A DNA stretch of 60,000 nt from Bolinopsis microptera (taxonomy: Eukaryota > Ctenophora > Tentaculata > Lobata > Bolinopsidae). The position numbers and the translations under genes were made by a program. Below, piece after piece: positions 1 through 12,082 of this stretch (position 1 is its first letter; each line of letters opens with the position of its first letter). The notes under the pieces are model-generated. The model did not search any database. It had not been told where the DNA came from and was given only the letters and a program-made list of their open reading frames with translations. The stretch covers positions 817,812-877,811 of the forward strand of contig NC_087080.1 of NCBI RefSeq assembly GCF_026151205.1. The letters run 5' to 3'.

Positions 1-397
1 TAAAATCTATCTTCTATTTATTGGAGGTTACAGCTTCTAGCCGGCAGCCGCCAATAAATGGATACAGACTTTTGGTCTGGGCTCTCAATTCTGGCGCTTT
101 TTCTCGACCACTGTTAAACGTGAATAACAAAGTTCGCGCCATTTTTAACTTGTACATATTGATCCCTCATGACCCATCGCGAATTGTAAACTATTCCAGT
201 TAGTATGACTTAAATCATTTTATCCCTGGGCTCATTTCATACTTATAACAGTTTGTATTTTTTAACACTAATTTTAACTAAAAACGTGCGATAGGCTAAT
301 ACATACTGATAGGCTTATAATATGCTCTGATTTATCAAGGCTGAAGGAAATATGCCGTACCATTTAATGTGGGGCACGGTTTAAATCGGTGTTACAA
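1..397. other. Non-coding stretch, nothing recognised
   Basis: No exon with convincing splice sites, no RNA gene and no repeat family is visible. Short open frames here have no family resemblance. The stretch runs directly into the 18-bp minisatellite. Confidence 0.5.
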
Positions 398-723
398 GTT
401 GAAACGTTTGTCCAGGTTGAAACGTTTGTCCAGGTTGAAACGTTTATCCCGGTTGAAACGTTTGTCCAGGTTGAAACGTTTGTCCTGGTTGAAACGTTTG
501 TCCCGGTTGAAACGTTTGTTCCGGTTGAAACGTTTGTCCCGGTTGAAACGTTTGTCCCGGTTGAAACGTTGTCCAGGTTGAAACGTTTGTCCAGGTTGAA
601 ACGTTTGTCCCGGTTGAAACGTTTGTCCAGGTTGAAACGTTTGTCCAGGTTGAAACGTTTGTCCCGGTTGAAACGTTTGTCCCGGTTGAAACGTTTGTCC
701 CGGTTGAAACTTTTGTCCCGGTT
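398..723. repeat. 18-bp minisatellite, about 18 copies
   Basis: The unit is GTTGAAACGTTTGTCCAG, with a CCCG variant of the last bases. One copy near 563 is a base short. Because 18 is a multiple of 3, several frames on both strands stay open; these open frames are by-products of the repeat and not genes. Confidence 0.95.
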
Positions 724-2880
724 GTTGCACCAAATTTCTTCTTGTTTGCACGGTCAACCGTCTTGTTAACTGAAATTCAAGGTGCTAAAATTTAGCAGCA
801 AGGATGCATACTTCAGCGGTAATTGTTTGGCATTTGTAAATCTTCAGGTCATCATTCATGTTTTGTAACCTTACACTTCTCCTGATATTTCAATTCTAAA
901 CCTTGTTCAGTGGTTGGAATTTGGCAACATTTCAAAAAATGATTGATAATATCCCATTATAATTTGCATTCTATTTCCAGTTATTTTCTAATGTTCCCAC
1001 TCGAGCATGGTGCCCTCTGATAAGTGTGGTATTTTCCCAGATGCCCTATAATCAGTTCATTGGTAGTGGAAGCCAGAAAATTGCCATGCGTTTGAGTCGA
1101 TGACATGCTAAATTGTTTGACTGGTAGCTTTTTTGCAGTTTTAAACGACTCGTCTGAGAAAAGTTATGAGAATTTAAATTTTTGATATAAGCCCTTCTTT
1201 TCCTTTCCCTACATCAGGCGTTTGTTGCTCAAGTAATTAACCCAGAACACTATTAATTTATTTAATCGGTTGTGCCCTGCAGTTATCTCCGGCTGCATCA
1301 CCCTGTACCGTAGGTCTTCATACTTACCACAATCCCGTCATAGCCTACAAATAGCGGACATACTTGGAATACTAGTTTCTTATTGACTTGCTCCTTTCTA
1401 TTACATAACCCCGCCAATTTTACTGTATCACTTTCGCGTCCTAACTCCATGTTTCGGGGGAGGTGACTTTAATGGTCGATGATTGATATCCGTTTCATCC
1501 GTAATCAGATATTAAGATCAGTACCTTCTCCTCCGCATGCAGTCTCCTCCGCATGCAGTCAATTTCTCTCAATTACATCACCCCGGAATAGTTCCCACCA
1601 CTAATTATACGGAAGTGTGCTGGAAACCCTTATTATTTCCGGGATATACACCAGTACTAGTACTATATAGAGTCTATATAGTACCCAGGTCCTATTTCCT
1701 GTCGTGGCTGGATATTGTTTCTGAGCTCTGGAGTCTAGACCCTGGTCTGAGGTGGTACTTCCATCATCTTGTTTTGTGTGGTGTGAGGTTTGTTGTCCCA
1801 ATCAGTGCAACTCGACCGTTCTTCCAGAACCATCAACGATTATCAACACGTTTTTGAGCGACCTTCCGAAGAAAAAGTGATCTTTGTCTTTTATCAGGGA
1901 GGCTCTGAATACGTATCGTATAGTTTTGAGTAGTTATTTTTTACTTACTCAAGAAACTGTAGTACCTGGGAATATGACCTTATTATATGTTAAGTTGTTC
2001 GCCGGAAGCAATTTTGTTGCATCACGAGTTTTTTAGTTTTAACAGCCAGTTTTTCGTGCCGTCCTGCCTAACACAGACACAAACCGCCTGCCAGACTCTC
2101 AACAAACTATGATGCAGCAACTGTTAGTTTACCTCTTATTCCACACAGACAACACAAGGCTCGTCAAGTGAGAACTACACAGATCACCCTTCAAACACAA
2201 TTCCCTCATAGTTGATAATGGCCCGACTTTCCAGACTTTCTAGACCCCTTAACCGCACCACCATGACGTCATCATGCATCCGGGTATCACCAGTAGAACC
2301 TCCAGTACCACTCAGTACTGTTAGTACCACACCGTACTTGTTTGAGGAGTTCTTAATCTAGCCTCCCTGATATTTACTTCTTGTCTTAACTCCTCCCTTG
2401 ATGTTTGTTTTTCTCTCCTCCTTTATTCTGCTCGTTTCCTGTCTGAGAGAAAGAGAGAGCTGTCTTGTTGATAGAACAAATCCTGAGAAGCTGTGACAGC
2501 TTGCTTGTTATTATTTCGGTGGATGATTGTCTCTTTTATTGTATTTCTGTCGCTTCGTTTCAGTAGTTTGGTCGGCGGATCAGTGTCTGTTCCCGGTTAA
2601 TTGCTGCCGTTTTACGCTCGGACAATGTTTGTGATTTTTTATGTTAGAATTTTTCACAGCTATTATAGATGATTGTCTGTTGTCCGTAAAACATTCCTCG
2701 CTACTCGGGAGTAGTTTGAACTCAACCTGCTAATTGCTCATTAAATAAATCATTGCTTTGGTTCTATTCGGAGAATCAGCTTGTGTTTGTCTGCATTTTT
2801 AAAGCTCACTTTTTAATCTCTGGAGTTTTATCAAGTCCCTGAAGTATTACTAAAGGAATAGACTTGTTTTACCAGAACCA

Positions 2881-2983
2881 CCTGTCCAGGATTCCAGTAA
2901 ACATCTGTGTTTTGACTGCACTCAAATCCTGGCACCTGTCCAGGATTCCAGTAAACATCTGTGTTTTGACTGCACTCAAATCA
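2881..2983. repeat. 54-bp tandem duplication
   Basis: Two head-to-tail copies start at 2881 and 2935 (each beginning CCTGTCCAGGATTCCAG) and are almost identical, so the duplication is young. Confidence 0.9.
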
Positions 2984-4104
2984 CCATGTGGAAATTAGAA
3001 GGCACTCAGATGAATCATCACAACTCTCAGACATAGTCGTGATCTTTGTGTTGCTCTTTGAGACGTGTGTCGGTTACTAAGTAACCGGGTTACTTGCACT
3101 GTGATAGAAATCGCCGTGTTATTGTATTGTAGTTAAATGGACCGTGTTACGTCTACTGATGCGCTGCATTTTCCGAATAACTTCCAAGTACGCGGCCAGT
3201 TATATACTCATTAACTTCACACACTGCTCCAATCACAATGATTGACAAACAATTTGAAACTATTATAGTAGCGGCACTTTAACCAATTATCTGATTTACT
3301 ATTCGGTATTTTCTGTATTTAGAGCGGATTGGGCTGAGCTGTGGTGCTGAAATGTCGGCAACTTAGAACCGGTAACTATGGTAACTAGTGGTAACTAGTG
3401 GTAACCATGACAACGTGCCACTTCCATTACTCCACACCTCATCATCTCAGTAGCTAAATTATCGTAAAATCGTGACAGTAATCGCTAGAATATTACTTGA
3501 CATGCCTTATGTCTCCTCTACTGCACAAGCGCCGACTTCATCACACTTTCTTCACAGGGGTCGTTAGTGCTAATGAATAATTTGAAAATTGCCAAATCGC
3601 GTTCTTAGCATATTTGGGATGGTTTAAAGTCTGTTTGATGACGACCAAACTGCTTCACTGTCATTATTATCCCTGAATTGTAGGTTCGCACGCATTTTGC
3701 ATATGATTTCACCACTTTTTACTCTCTAATGATTGTTGTTATGAGCTGTTGGCAACCAATAGATATCCGGATACTGATATTTACAACTTTCGATTATTCC
3801 TGCTTTGACATTTCCTTAGTCCTGAAAAAGACAGCGTTTATCCCAGCACTCATCCAACCAGTACCCATTATTAAACCACGTGATAACCCAGCCACCAATG
3901 TTGCTAGGTTACTGTTGCTAGGTAACCAACCAGAGCTCGTCACCAGAACACGTGACCACTACCTCACCAATCAACAAACCGATCGTCCAGTAAAGAGTTA
4001 TCAAAGCTGATGCCTGCTTCTCATTGCCGATATCTGAAGGTGAAATGAAACAGTGGGAATCCCGGGTGAAGGCAATCCTGAGTAAGACAACCAGGCGGTG
4101 GTAG

Positions 4105-4168
4105 AATTGATTGCGGAGTTAAGATTGATTGCGGAGGTAGGATTGATTGCGGAGGTAGGATTGATTGC
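4105..4168. repeat. 18-bp tandem repeat, about 3.5 copies
   Basis: The unit is ATTGATTGCGGAGGTAGG with minor variants. It lies in non-coding DNA and has no visible function. Confidence 0.85.
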
Positions 4169-4782
4169 CAGAATGGCTCGTTAATATCAGCCACTCGACC
4201 GGGTATATCGGCGACTGCAGAGGATGTCATTCTAATTGGTCCCCGTGGTAACTGCTGCTAGGTTACCCCGTGGACGTATCGTCAGTGATCTCTGACAGTC
4301 AGTTTAAAGTATTGGTTTGTGAGCCAGTCACATTGGAGATAATCTTATTATCGTGGGTTTGTTTGAGCCACACATTTTCCTGTCAACAGACAGACGCAGT
4401 GGGCTAATTTTACAATTTTACCCTGTTTATTGAGAAAAGTTCGGATCGTTTGTTCGAGCTACTGAAGGGTATCTTTTTCCGATTTGAATCGAAACTTTTA
4501 TCGTTTGAGTTGATACCGTTAAAAAAACATCAAAGAAATCATGTATGCCGATATGAAGGTTGAAGATGTGATTTTAGAAATATTCCTTTGAAACACACCT
4601 GTCTTTACTACATCGGGATAGTTAACCCTGAGTACCCTCCTCAACCCCTGTGTAGTGTGTAAAATACTCCTCAACTAAGTCATTCAACTCGCGATGCAGA
4701 CGGAAGTGCGGGACAATACTCCTCCGCAGACGTTCTCAGTGTTCGGACTCCAGTTCACCCTTCACAAGACACCCGGTGTCAC

Positions 4783-5463
4783 GGTTGCTAGGTTACTGTT
4801 GCAGGTTGCTAGGTAACAATGAATTGTTGCTAGGCTACTGTTGCTAGGTAACAATGCATTGTTGCTAGGCTACTGTTGCTAGGCTACTGTTGCTAGGTAA
4901 CAATGAATTGTTGCTAGGCTACTGTTGCTAGGTAACAATGCATTGTTGCTAGGCTACTGTTGCTAGGTAACAATGAATTGTTGCTAGGCTACTGTTGCTA
5001 GGTAACAATGAATTGTTGCTAGGCTACTGTTGCTAGGCTACTGTTGCTAGGTAACAATGAATTGTTGCTAGGCTACTGTTGCTAGGTAACAATGCATTGT
5101 TGCTAGGCTACTGTTGCTAGGCTACTGTTGCTAGGTAACAATGAATTGTTGCTAGGCTACTGTTGCTAGGTAACAATGCATTGTTGCTAGGCTACTGTTG
5201 CTAGGTAACAATGAATTGTTGCTAGGCTACTGTTGCTAGGTAACAATGAATTGTTGCTAGGCTACTGTTGCTAGGTAACAATGAATTGTTGCTAGGCTAC
5301 TGTTGCTAGGTAACAATGAATTGTTGCTAGGCTACTGTTGCTAGGTAACAATGAATTGTTGCTAGGCTACTGTTGCTAGGTAACAGTGAATTGTTGCTAG
5401 GCTACTGTTGCTAGGTAACAATGAATTGTTGCTAGGCTACTGTTGCTAGGTAACAATGAATTG
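4783..5463. repeat. Minisatellite of GTTGCTAGGTAAC-type units
   Basis: This 0.7-kb array is built of two alternating blocks, GTTGCTAGGCTACT and GTTGCTAGGTAACAATGAA/CA, giving a period near 32 bp with some shorter units. The block GTTGCTAGGTAAC is an imperfect inverted repeat resembling the RFX-factor X-box. Single or short runs of the same block occur at about 3900, 4253, 14327-14348, 14628-14915 and 15340, and in reverse at 35940-36020, so the motif is dispersed in this genome. Confidence 0.95.
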
Positions 5464-5895
5464 TGTCTCTGCTATTTGGGCTGAGGGCTGGTTTTGTACC
5501 GCTTCCTTTCAAAGTTTCAATGTTCCAATCTGTTTCTTTAAATCAAGTACTGGAATGTTTGACTCGGTTTGCGCATGTCTTTACGTCTTATTTGTGAGCC
5601 CAAGTTTCAACAAAACTTCATGTAACCTTCATCAACCTTACTAAGAACTGTATTTTCATATGAAATACCTAGACACCGAGACAATTAACAATTAATTAAA
5701 CAAAGGGTTTTTGCAGTAAAATGAAAGTAAATGACTCGCTAAACGTGTCAACATTGTCCCGAACACCACGTCTACCTTCCGCAGGACTGGAGCAGATGGC
5801 TTTGAAGTTTTTTAAATTTATATGGCTGTAATCAGGAGTTTTTTGCAGTTTGGTACGCTGTAGTTTAGTTGTGCTTGTGATTTAGTTTGTGGTGA
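5464..5895. other. Non-coding spacer before LINE 1
   Basis: No exon is seen. The right end (5868-5895) resembles the 19-bp minisatellite unit found on the far side of the LINE (9195-9404), suggesting the element sits inside or beside that repeat. Confidence 0.5.
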
Positions 5896-8800
5896 TTAGA
5901 TTAGATTGAGGAGCACTACCCGAAGGCATTACTCGGCACTAACGCCTTAAAATCTTTAATTACAATCAAATATAAATATATGCACACAATGTATAAAATA
6001 TTAATAATGTATAAAATATGATTACGCAATTAGCAAATTTAAATAGTACTATTAAGAATTTGAAATAAATCTTATCTCTTGACATAAATTTAGAACAGCG
6101 ACACAGGGTCTGAAGAATGCGCGGTGATATTTTTATCTTTTAAAAGTTGTAAATGACAGTGAAATTGCGCTGTAGCGATAGCATTGTAAAAAATGCTCGA
6201 AGATAGTCATATTTTGTTATGAGGTTAAAGTTTTGTTGCTCGTTATTATGATCAACGTATGTTGTACCAAATTATTTAAATTTCTAAAAGTACGAAATTT
6301 GAGTTGTTCCAGTCCTTGTCATCCGGGTTAAGTGCTTGTGCAGTAAGCACATGCTTGCTGACTGTAGACTTGAATGAATTTAGGAATTTGTCTTGTAGGC
6401 AAGTGGTGACGTATTTTATGTCCTTGTTAATAATGTTGACTGTTTTGTTATATAACTTAGGCCCAATGTAAGAAATGCTCTTGTCTGAATTACATAAACG
6501 GTTAAATGGTACTGCAAAGAACTCAGGTTCTCTTCTAGGTGCGTTTAAGTTTGAAACAGTGAACATTCTTATAATATTTGGTGGTGCAGTGTTAGAATAA
6601 ACTTTGTGCATTAAGCATAATATACATTTAGCTATCACGTTCGGTAAAGCTAATACTTCTAGTTTATTGAAAATTTCCTTTGTGTGTGAAGGTGTGCTAT
6701 TCAGATCTTTGTCATAAAAATAGCAGTGGTATTGGTTATCTGCAGCGCGAATGCCCTTTTTCTGGGCCGAGAAGACTCTTTTAACGGAGTTTAGCGATCT
6801 TGTTCCCCAAACTGTGCAGCAATAGTACAAGTGAGACTGAACAAAGCTGTTGTATATCAACTTGAGTGCTTTGTTAGGTACTGAGCCTTTGAGTTTGTAG
6901 AGAATGCCCGCATTTCTAGATACTTTAGTGGCTAAATGTCTAATGTGGTGGGCCCAGTTTAGCTTGGTATCAATGATCACGCCAAGAAACTTTTCGTGAT
7001 AACTTTGCTTTAGTCGTTCACCTCCCATGTAGATTTCTATATCCTCAGTTTTCTTATTTGTAAAGATCATATATTTAGTTTTGCTAGCATTTAATTTAAG
7101 CCCGTTATTAGTAGCCCAATCAATTATCAAAGTCAGAATCTCATTCACCATTGCATTAAGTTGTTCAAAAGTATCTGTACTTATTATTAGGTTTGCGTCG
7201 TCAGCGAAATAAATATGTTTAGCTAAATTACTAATCTGAGGAAGGTCGTTGATGTAAATTATGAACAGAATTGGTCCGAGAATGGAGCCCTGTGGAACTC
7301 CGTAGTTAAGTTTGAGGTGAGAGGACTTGCAGTTGTTGACGCTCACGTATTGCTCTCTATCGGTTAGATATGAGTCAAACCAAGATAAAGCCAACCCCCG
7401 AACTCCATAGTGCTCAAGTTTTCTCAGAAGAATACTGCTGTCAACCATGTCAAAGGCCTTGCTGTAGTCCAATAGAAGCAGTGCTGTGACCTGCTTTTTT
7501 TCTAGTGCCCTGTGAATATGGTTTTGGGCTTCTAGTAAAGCATGTTCGCAGCTATGCCCAGCCCGAAATCCGTATTGAGAGTCAAATAGGATTTTCTCTG
7601 TCTTTAAGTGATATAATAGTCGCGCTTGCATAATTTTTTCAAAGATTTTTGAGAAACATGAGAGTAGTGAGATAGGTCGATAGTTTGAAACTTCAGCACG
7701 TGACCCACCTTTGTGAAGTGGAATTACTTTCGCGATTTTCAATTTATGTGGAAACTTCCCCTGATGTAGAGACGCAGAGACTAGGCAGCTAAGCACTGGT
7801 GCAAGTATATTGCTCACTTTTTTCAGGGGAAGTATACTCATATCAGAAGTCGACTTAATCTTTAAACCCTTAACTATTTCAATTATTTCTGATGCGGACG
7901 AATCTTCTAGATTCATGCTCCGCTGACATCTGCTATCTTGAGTTTCTGTTACGATAGTCCGGCCCTCGGAGCATACGAGACCATTTTCTCTCTTAAGAGT
8001 CTCAGCTATATTGCAGAAATAGTCATTGAAGCTATTCGCAATTTGCTGAGAATCTGTTATCTCGCTCCCATTATAGTTAATTTTGTTTATCTTAATTTTG
8101 CCTTTTTTCTTTCTGTTTAACAAGTTATTAACCATTTGCCATTGTTTTCTGCTGTCGCTAGAATATTTTGTAAAGTACGCGTTGTAATATTTGTTTTTGG
8201 CCTTATCCACGTGTTTATTCACAAATTTCTTCATTTTCTTGTACCTAATATCATTTTCAGTGGTCGGGTTTGTGACAAAATCTTCATAAAATTTATTTTT
8301 GCGATCACATGCGCACCGTAACCATTCTTGGATCCACGGCTTTGTGTTTTTACGGCGGCCTGGTTTACTCTTTTTTGCCTTAATTGGGAAATTTCGGTCG
8401 TATAGTTCACTATATTTTTTATCGAAAGCCTCAAATTTTTCATCTACAGAATCATAGTTATTAACCAAGTTCCAGTCTACCGCAGAAATGTCGTTCTCGA
8501 ACTTTTTGATACTGTCATCGTTTATTACTCGAGAAGATGTTTCTGTTGTATCTTCTTGAAGTTTACAACTGAGCCTATTCTGATCAACCATAATTGTGAC
8601 AAAAGTTGCCAAGTGGTCAGAGATTGATTCAGAAATTACTCCCGATTTTGTAACAGCGTGGCAATTATTGACGAAAATATGGTCAATGATAGTCGCACTG
8701 TGATCTGTGACTCTAGTTGGTCTTGATATCACAGGAGCGAATCCGTGCTCTGCTAAAGTGTCCACATACTTAGTAACAGAGTCTATTTTCCCGTAATCTA

Positions 8801-9190
8801 GTAGGTCTATGTTAGTATCACCGGCCAGTATGATATTTTTGTTTCGATGTCTTGCTAAGTTACGGAGAAAAATTTTCAATTGTTCAAGGAAACCATTCAA
8901 GTCCCCACTTGGAGAGCGATATATATTACAGATTAACGCGTTTTTGTGCCCTTTCAAGGTAAGTTCTGCAACCAAGAATTCTCCTATCTTAGGATTATCG
9001 TGGCAACATAGAGCGCTCTTAACGTTTATGTCAGATAATTCACATAGTTTTTTGTTAACATATATGACTAATCCTCCACCACGATTTGACGCTCTAGCGG
9101 GAGTCTGAACATACGGTGGATAGAAACCGTCTAGTTCGAGCTCCTCTCCCTGAAAAGGCAAACATTCCGTGTTACAATTTGTTTCATTGA
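5896..9190 (-). mobile_element. LINE 1: jockey/CR1-group non-LTR retrotransposon, 5'-truncated
   Basis: The element reads on the minus strand. Its 3' end is placed near 5896, where the minus strand reads into CTCAATCTAATCTAATC, a short tandem tail typical of CR1-group LINEs. At the other end, recognisable endonuclease sequence stops near 9190 at an in-frame stop, where a 19-bp minisatellite begins; the N-terminal part of the endonuclease is missing. Truncation at the 5' end is the usual product of aborted reverse transcription. Exact ends are inferred. Confidence 0.85.
6276..9161 (-). CDS. LINE 1 ORF2-like protein: AP-endonuclease (partial) plus reverse transcriptase
   Basis: This open frame of 961 codons has no internal stop. 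The N-terminal ~200 residues carry apurinic-endonuclease features: NIILAGDTNID, a TxxDHIFVN block and the catalytic SDH in ISDHLATF. Sequence just upstream of the first ATG still encodes the Glu-containing ETN motif, so coding homology runs to about 9190. The reverse transcriptase follows: VIPLHKGG and NYRPISLL (early motifs), LLDYSKAFD (motif A), GVPQGSILGP (motif B) and the catalytic FADD near residue 652. The C-terminal region is the thumb-like tail seen in jockey/CR1-group elements. The protein copies element RNA into DNA at the nicked target. The long intact frame suggests a recent insertion, but loss of the start of the endonuclease makes this copy non-autonomous. Confidence 0.9.
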   Translation of the reverse strand: MPFQGEELELDGFYPPYVQTPARASNRGGGLVIYVNKKLCELSDINVKSALCCHDNPKIGEFLVAELTLKGHKNALICNIYRSPSGDLNGFLEQLKIFLRNLARHRNKNIILAGDTNIDLLDYGKIDSVTKYVDTLAEHGFAPVISRPTRVTDHSATIIDHIFVNNCHAVTKSGVISESISDHLATFVTIMVDQNRLSCKLQEDTTETSSRVINDDSIKKFENDISAVDWNLVNNYDSVDEKFEAFDKKYSELYDRNFPIKAKKSKPGRRKNTKPWIQEWLRCACDRKNKFYEDFVTNPTTENDIRYKKMKKFVNKHVDKAKNKYYNAYFTKYSSDSRKQWQMVNNLLNRKKKGKIKINKINYNGSEITDSQQIANSFNDYFCNIAETLKRENGLVCSEGRTIVTETQDSRCQRSMNLEDSSASEIIEIVKGLKIKSTSDMSILPLKKVSNILAPVLSCLVSASLHQGKFPHKLKIAKVIPLHKGGSRAEVSNYRPISLLSCFSKIFEKIMQARLLYHLKTEKILFDSQYGFRAGHSCEHALLEAQNHIHRALEKKQVTALLLLDYSKAFDMVDSSILLRKLEHYGVRGLALSWFDSYLTDREQYVSVNNCKSSHLKLNYGVPQGSILGPILFIIYINDLPQISNLAKHIYFADDANLIISTDTFEQLNAMVNEILTLIIDWATNNGLKLNASKTKYMIFTNKKTEDIEIYMGGERLKQSYHEKFLGVIIDTKLNWAHHIRHLATKVSRNAGILYKLKGSVPNKALKLIYNSFVQSHLYYCCTVWGTRSLNSVKRVFSAQKKGIRAADNQYHCYFYDKDLNSTPSHTKEIFNKLEVLALPNVIAKCILCLMHKVYSNTAPPNIIRMFTVSNLNAPRREPEFFAVPFNRLCNSDKSISYIGPKLYNKTVNIINKDIKYVTTCLQDKFLNSFKSTVSKHVLTAQALNPDDKDWNNSNFVLLEI

Positions 9191-9194
9191 AGAT

Positions 9195-9404
9195 GATTTA
9201 GCAGGTTTGTGGTGATTCAGCAGGTTTGTGGTGATTTAGCAGGTTTGTGGTGATTTAGCAGGTTTGTGGTGATTCAGCAGGTTTGTGGTGATTTAGCAGG
9301 TTTGTGGTGATTCAGCAGGTTTGTGGTGATTTAGCAGGTTTGTGGTGATTTAGCAGGTTTGTGGTGATTTAGCAGGTTTGTGGTGATTTAGCAGGTTTGT
9401 GGTG
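9195..9404. repeat. 19-bp minisatellite, 11 copies
   Basis: The unit is GATTTAGCAGGTTTGTGGT, with a GATTC variant. It abuts the truncated 5' end of LINE 1. A half-copy-like sequence (GATTTAGTTTGTGGTGATT) is present beyond the 3' end of the LINE near 5880. Confidence 0.95.
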
Positions 9405-11225
9405 GTCTTAACAATTTGTTTTCCTTCTCCTTCTCCTTCTATAATAGCTGTATATTTTTAGATCCTATCGTGTAATGTCATAATATATTGATTATTTCCT
9501 AGTAAGAGATCAGTCTCATGAGAATATGTCCTTATTACTAATTATTACTAATTAGGCTAATTAGACCCTATTAAATAGCCAAGCTATCAAGCAGATTAGA
9601 TATTTGAGTGCACCTCGATCTGAAACCGAAATGTTGTGGTCCAGCTTATCAGGTCCCTTCAGACACCTGTCGAGATCCTTGTGTTTGGTTGGTTGTAACG
9701 ACTCCTTGATCGGTAACTATGGTAACTAGTGGTAACTACGGTAACATTGGGTCAAGCTGTTCAGATTCCGACAACTGATCTGTTTGCTTATGTTCGTGAC
9801 TCTTGCTATTTTGCTCCGAGACGTCATCATTTAAAAGTTAACCAACCCTATTAACCCTTTATAGTGTCTTCACTTGTGCTATAATGTCTTCACGGTTCAT
9901 TGAATTTATTATAACCACTAAAATGTTCCGGTATATTGAATTCCTCAAAAAGTCACGATTCATTGACTTCATTATCATATCTCTATTAGCTTTTCAATTA
10001 AATTGTCTACCTATTTGCGGTATTCACTAAGCTTTGAAGTGTATGTCAGAATTCAGACAGATACTTTCCCGATCGTTTACTGACAAATTGGTAGGCCATA
10101 TTTATGTCTACTTGATACTTCAACGTTTGATTTCCAAGTTGAACTACCAGGAGTGCCCCGTAACACCATCTCATTGTTATTGTGGTCTTTCCTAAACCAC
10201 AATAACACGTGCACAACTTCTAGAACTAGGCCCACACCTCTGCTGGCAACCACTAAATCCACGTGACCCCCTCTTTGTACAGCACCTCTTTGAACTAGTC
10301 CGACTCTAACGTGACCGTTACCATGACAACGTGACCGCAGCTTCATTTGTCAGTTTCACCCCCAGCTACTTTATTACTAAATGCACCGTTACACTAGGGT
10401 GAGATTTTAGCGAGCTACCTCATAAGTGCATTTCATATCCATTTCATATCTACTTTGTGGTCAGTTCGGGTCAATGATAGTTCTGTCATCAACTTTATAC
10501 TAAGATCACTAATAGATAGATTGTTGATGCCTATTTCGATCTAGTACAGTCTATATACTGTCTAGACCAAAGCGTGGAGACTATGATAGATTTGCTGTTG
10601 TCTGCACAACAGAGTCCATGGTTGTGATGTAAGTCTCACCTTGCTGAGCTGGTTTCTGAACTGTAATTTCGTCTGTCCTAACCCTTCCTTTTGACTCTTA
10701 CTAATCCATCATCTGAATCTTATGTTTTGATCGTCTCAATATTCATTTGTTCGCACGGTTCTATGGACCGCAATATATCCTAATTATCTTTATTGGTGGT
10801 TACAGACAGTAGTGGTGTGCTACTATGTAGTGGTACCATATTACCATCGTACCAATTTGGTAATTGTCCTTATTGGAACGGATCTTACTCGTGACCTGCA
10901 GTTAGAAAGCTGATTGGTTTAAATTGTACTGTCTAGACCCGTTGGTGGGCGGTTAATTTCCTAGTTAAGATCCAAAAAGTATAGTTTGCACGTGCTAATT
11001 GGAGATAGTATCGGAGATAGGACTGTTCATCACCGCACATTGTTATCCTCGTGTCTATCTCCCAATATTTATACATTGTCGCCGTTATTTGGTCTTCTAG
11101 ATGTTTCGAGTCTGTTTCTGTGTTCATAACAGGGGCCTAGTGATTCCTGTAATTATTGAACTTTCATGATCACGACATCTAGTGATTGTTGTACATCTAG
11201 TTATCATCAGCTAACGTTTCACTAT

Positions 11226-11400
11226 GTTTTTTGTTTGTTTTTTGTTTGTTTTTAAGAGAGGCTGGGCCAAGATGGCCCACGAAAGGATAGCATTGGGATG
11301 CTCTGCCTACCTCTGGGGTGTGGTAACCCTGTGAAAGGTTGCCGGTGAAATCAGAGTGACTGGTGGAGGATGGTGTATAGAGTGACATGATTCAAAGTAA
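11226..11400 (-). mobile_element. SINE- or LINE-end-like insertion with A-rich tail
   Basis: On the minus strand about 150 bp of non-repetitive sequence ends in GGCCCAGCCTCTCTTAAAAA followed by AAAC repeats (plus-strand T-rich run 11226-11253), the form of a retroposed 3' end. The surrounding DNA (11164-11228 and 11439-11508) is a ~65-bp imperfect direct repeat, too long and too diverged for a simple target duplication. No Pol III A/B boxes are recognised, so the family is unassigned. Confidence 0.4.
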
Positions 11401-11991
11401 TACGCTTAATTGCCAGCTGGGTTTGGAAGAGTAATTTTTCATGATCACGACATATTCTAGTGATTGTTGTAGGCATCTAGTCATCATCAGCTAACGTTTC
11501 ACTATGTTGCAGTCCCTGAAAATGTTTATTCACATTGTTTATTTACCTTTAAGTTTGTTGTAGTTTATACAAGCAACACGTTACTGTAGGAACACGTTAC
11601 CATAGTAGCACGTCACTGTTACCATGGTTACAGGGCTTACTTTTAAATAATTCAACTAAGCAGCCCTTCTTAAGTTCAGCTAATTAAAAGAGATATTTTA
11701 AAGATTCGTCCAGTCCTTGTCCAGTCACGTGACATCCCGTAAGAGTGTGGGAACCTGAAATAATCAGTCAGCGGATTGTCCTGAATATTAGCCTCCTATT
11801 ATTCCTATTCCCTGCCTTTGACTGGTAAGAATTAATCCAGGGTAATGATTACCGTGCCCTTTTAAATCCTCCCTGTACCATCCATTAAACTAAATCCTCC
11901 CTGTACCGTCCATTAAACTAAATCCACCAGTAAGTTCCAAGTTTTGAAGCCAGCTGGTCGTTGAGTCGTCCCCCGTATCACTTACTACAAG

Positions 11992-12008
11992 CTCTCTCCC
12001 TCTCTCTC

Positions 12009-12079
<71 letters not shown>
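11992..12079. repeat. CT microsatellite
   Basis: An almost pure (CT)n tract of about 88 bp with a few CC interruptions at its left end. Confidence 0.97.

Positions 12080-12082
<3 letters not shown>

Larger units (their letters stand above)
724..4782. other. Non-coding stretch with small repeats
   Basis: I find no supportable exon. Visible structures are a perfect 11-bp inverted repeat with a 3-nt loop (1660-1684), a 54-bp tandem duplication (2881-2983), runs of GGTAACTAGT-type decamers (3373-3405) and an 18-bp repeat (4105-4168). It may be an upstream intron of the supervillin gene or intergenic DNA; the sequence does not decide. Confidence 0.5.

Noticed and set aside
389-769. Open frames on both strands with VETFVQ- or QPGQTF-type repeats
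   Set aside because: Translation of the 18-bp minisatellite; no start context, splice site or flanking coding sequence.
10077-10346. Minus-strand frame of 89 codons
   Set aside because: No motif, no neighbours and no splice sites in phase; consistent with chance.
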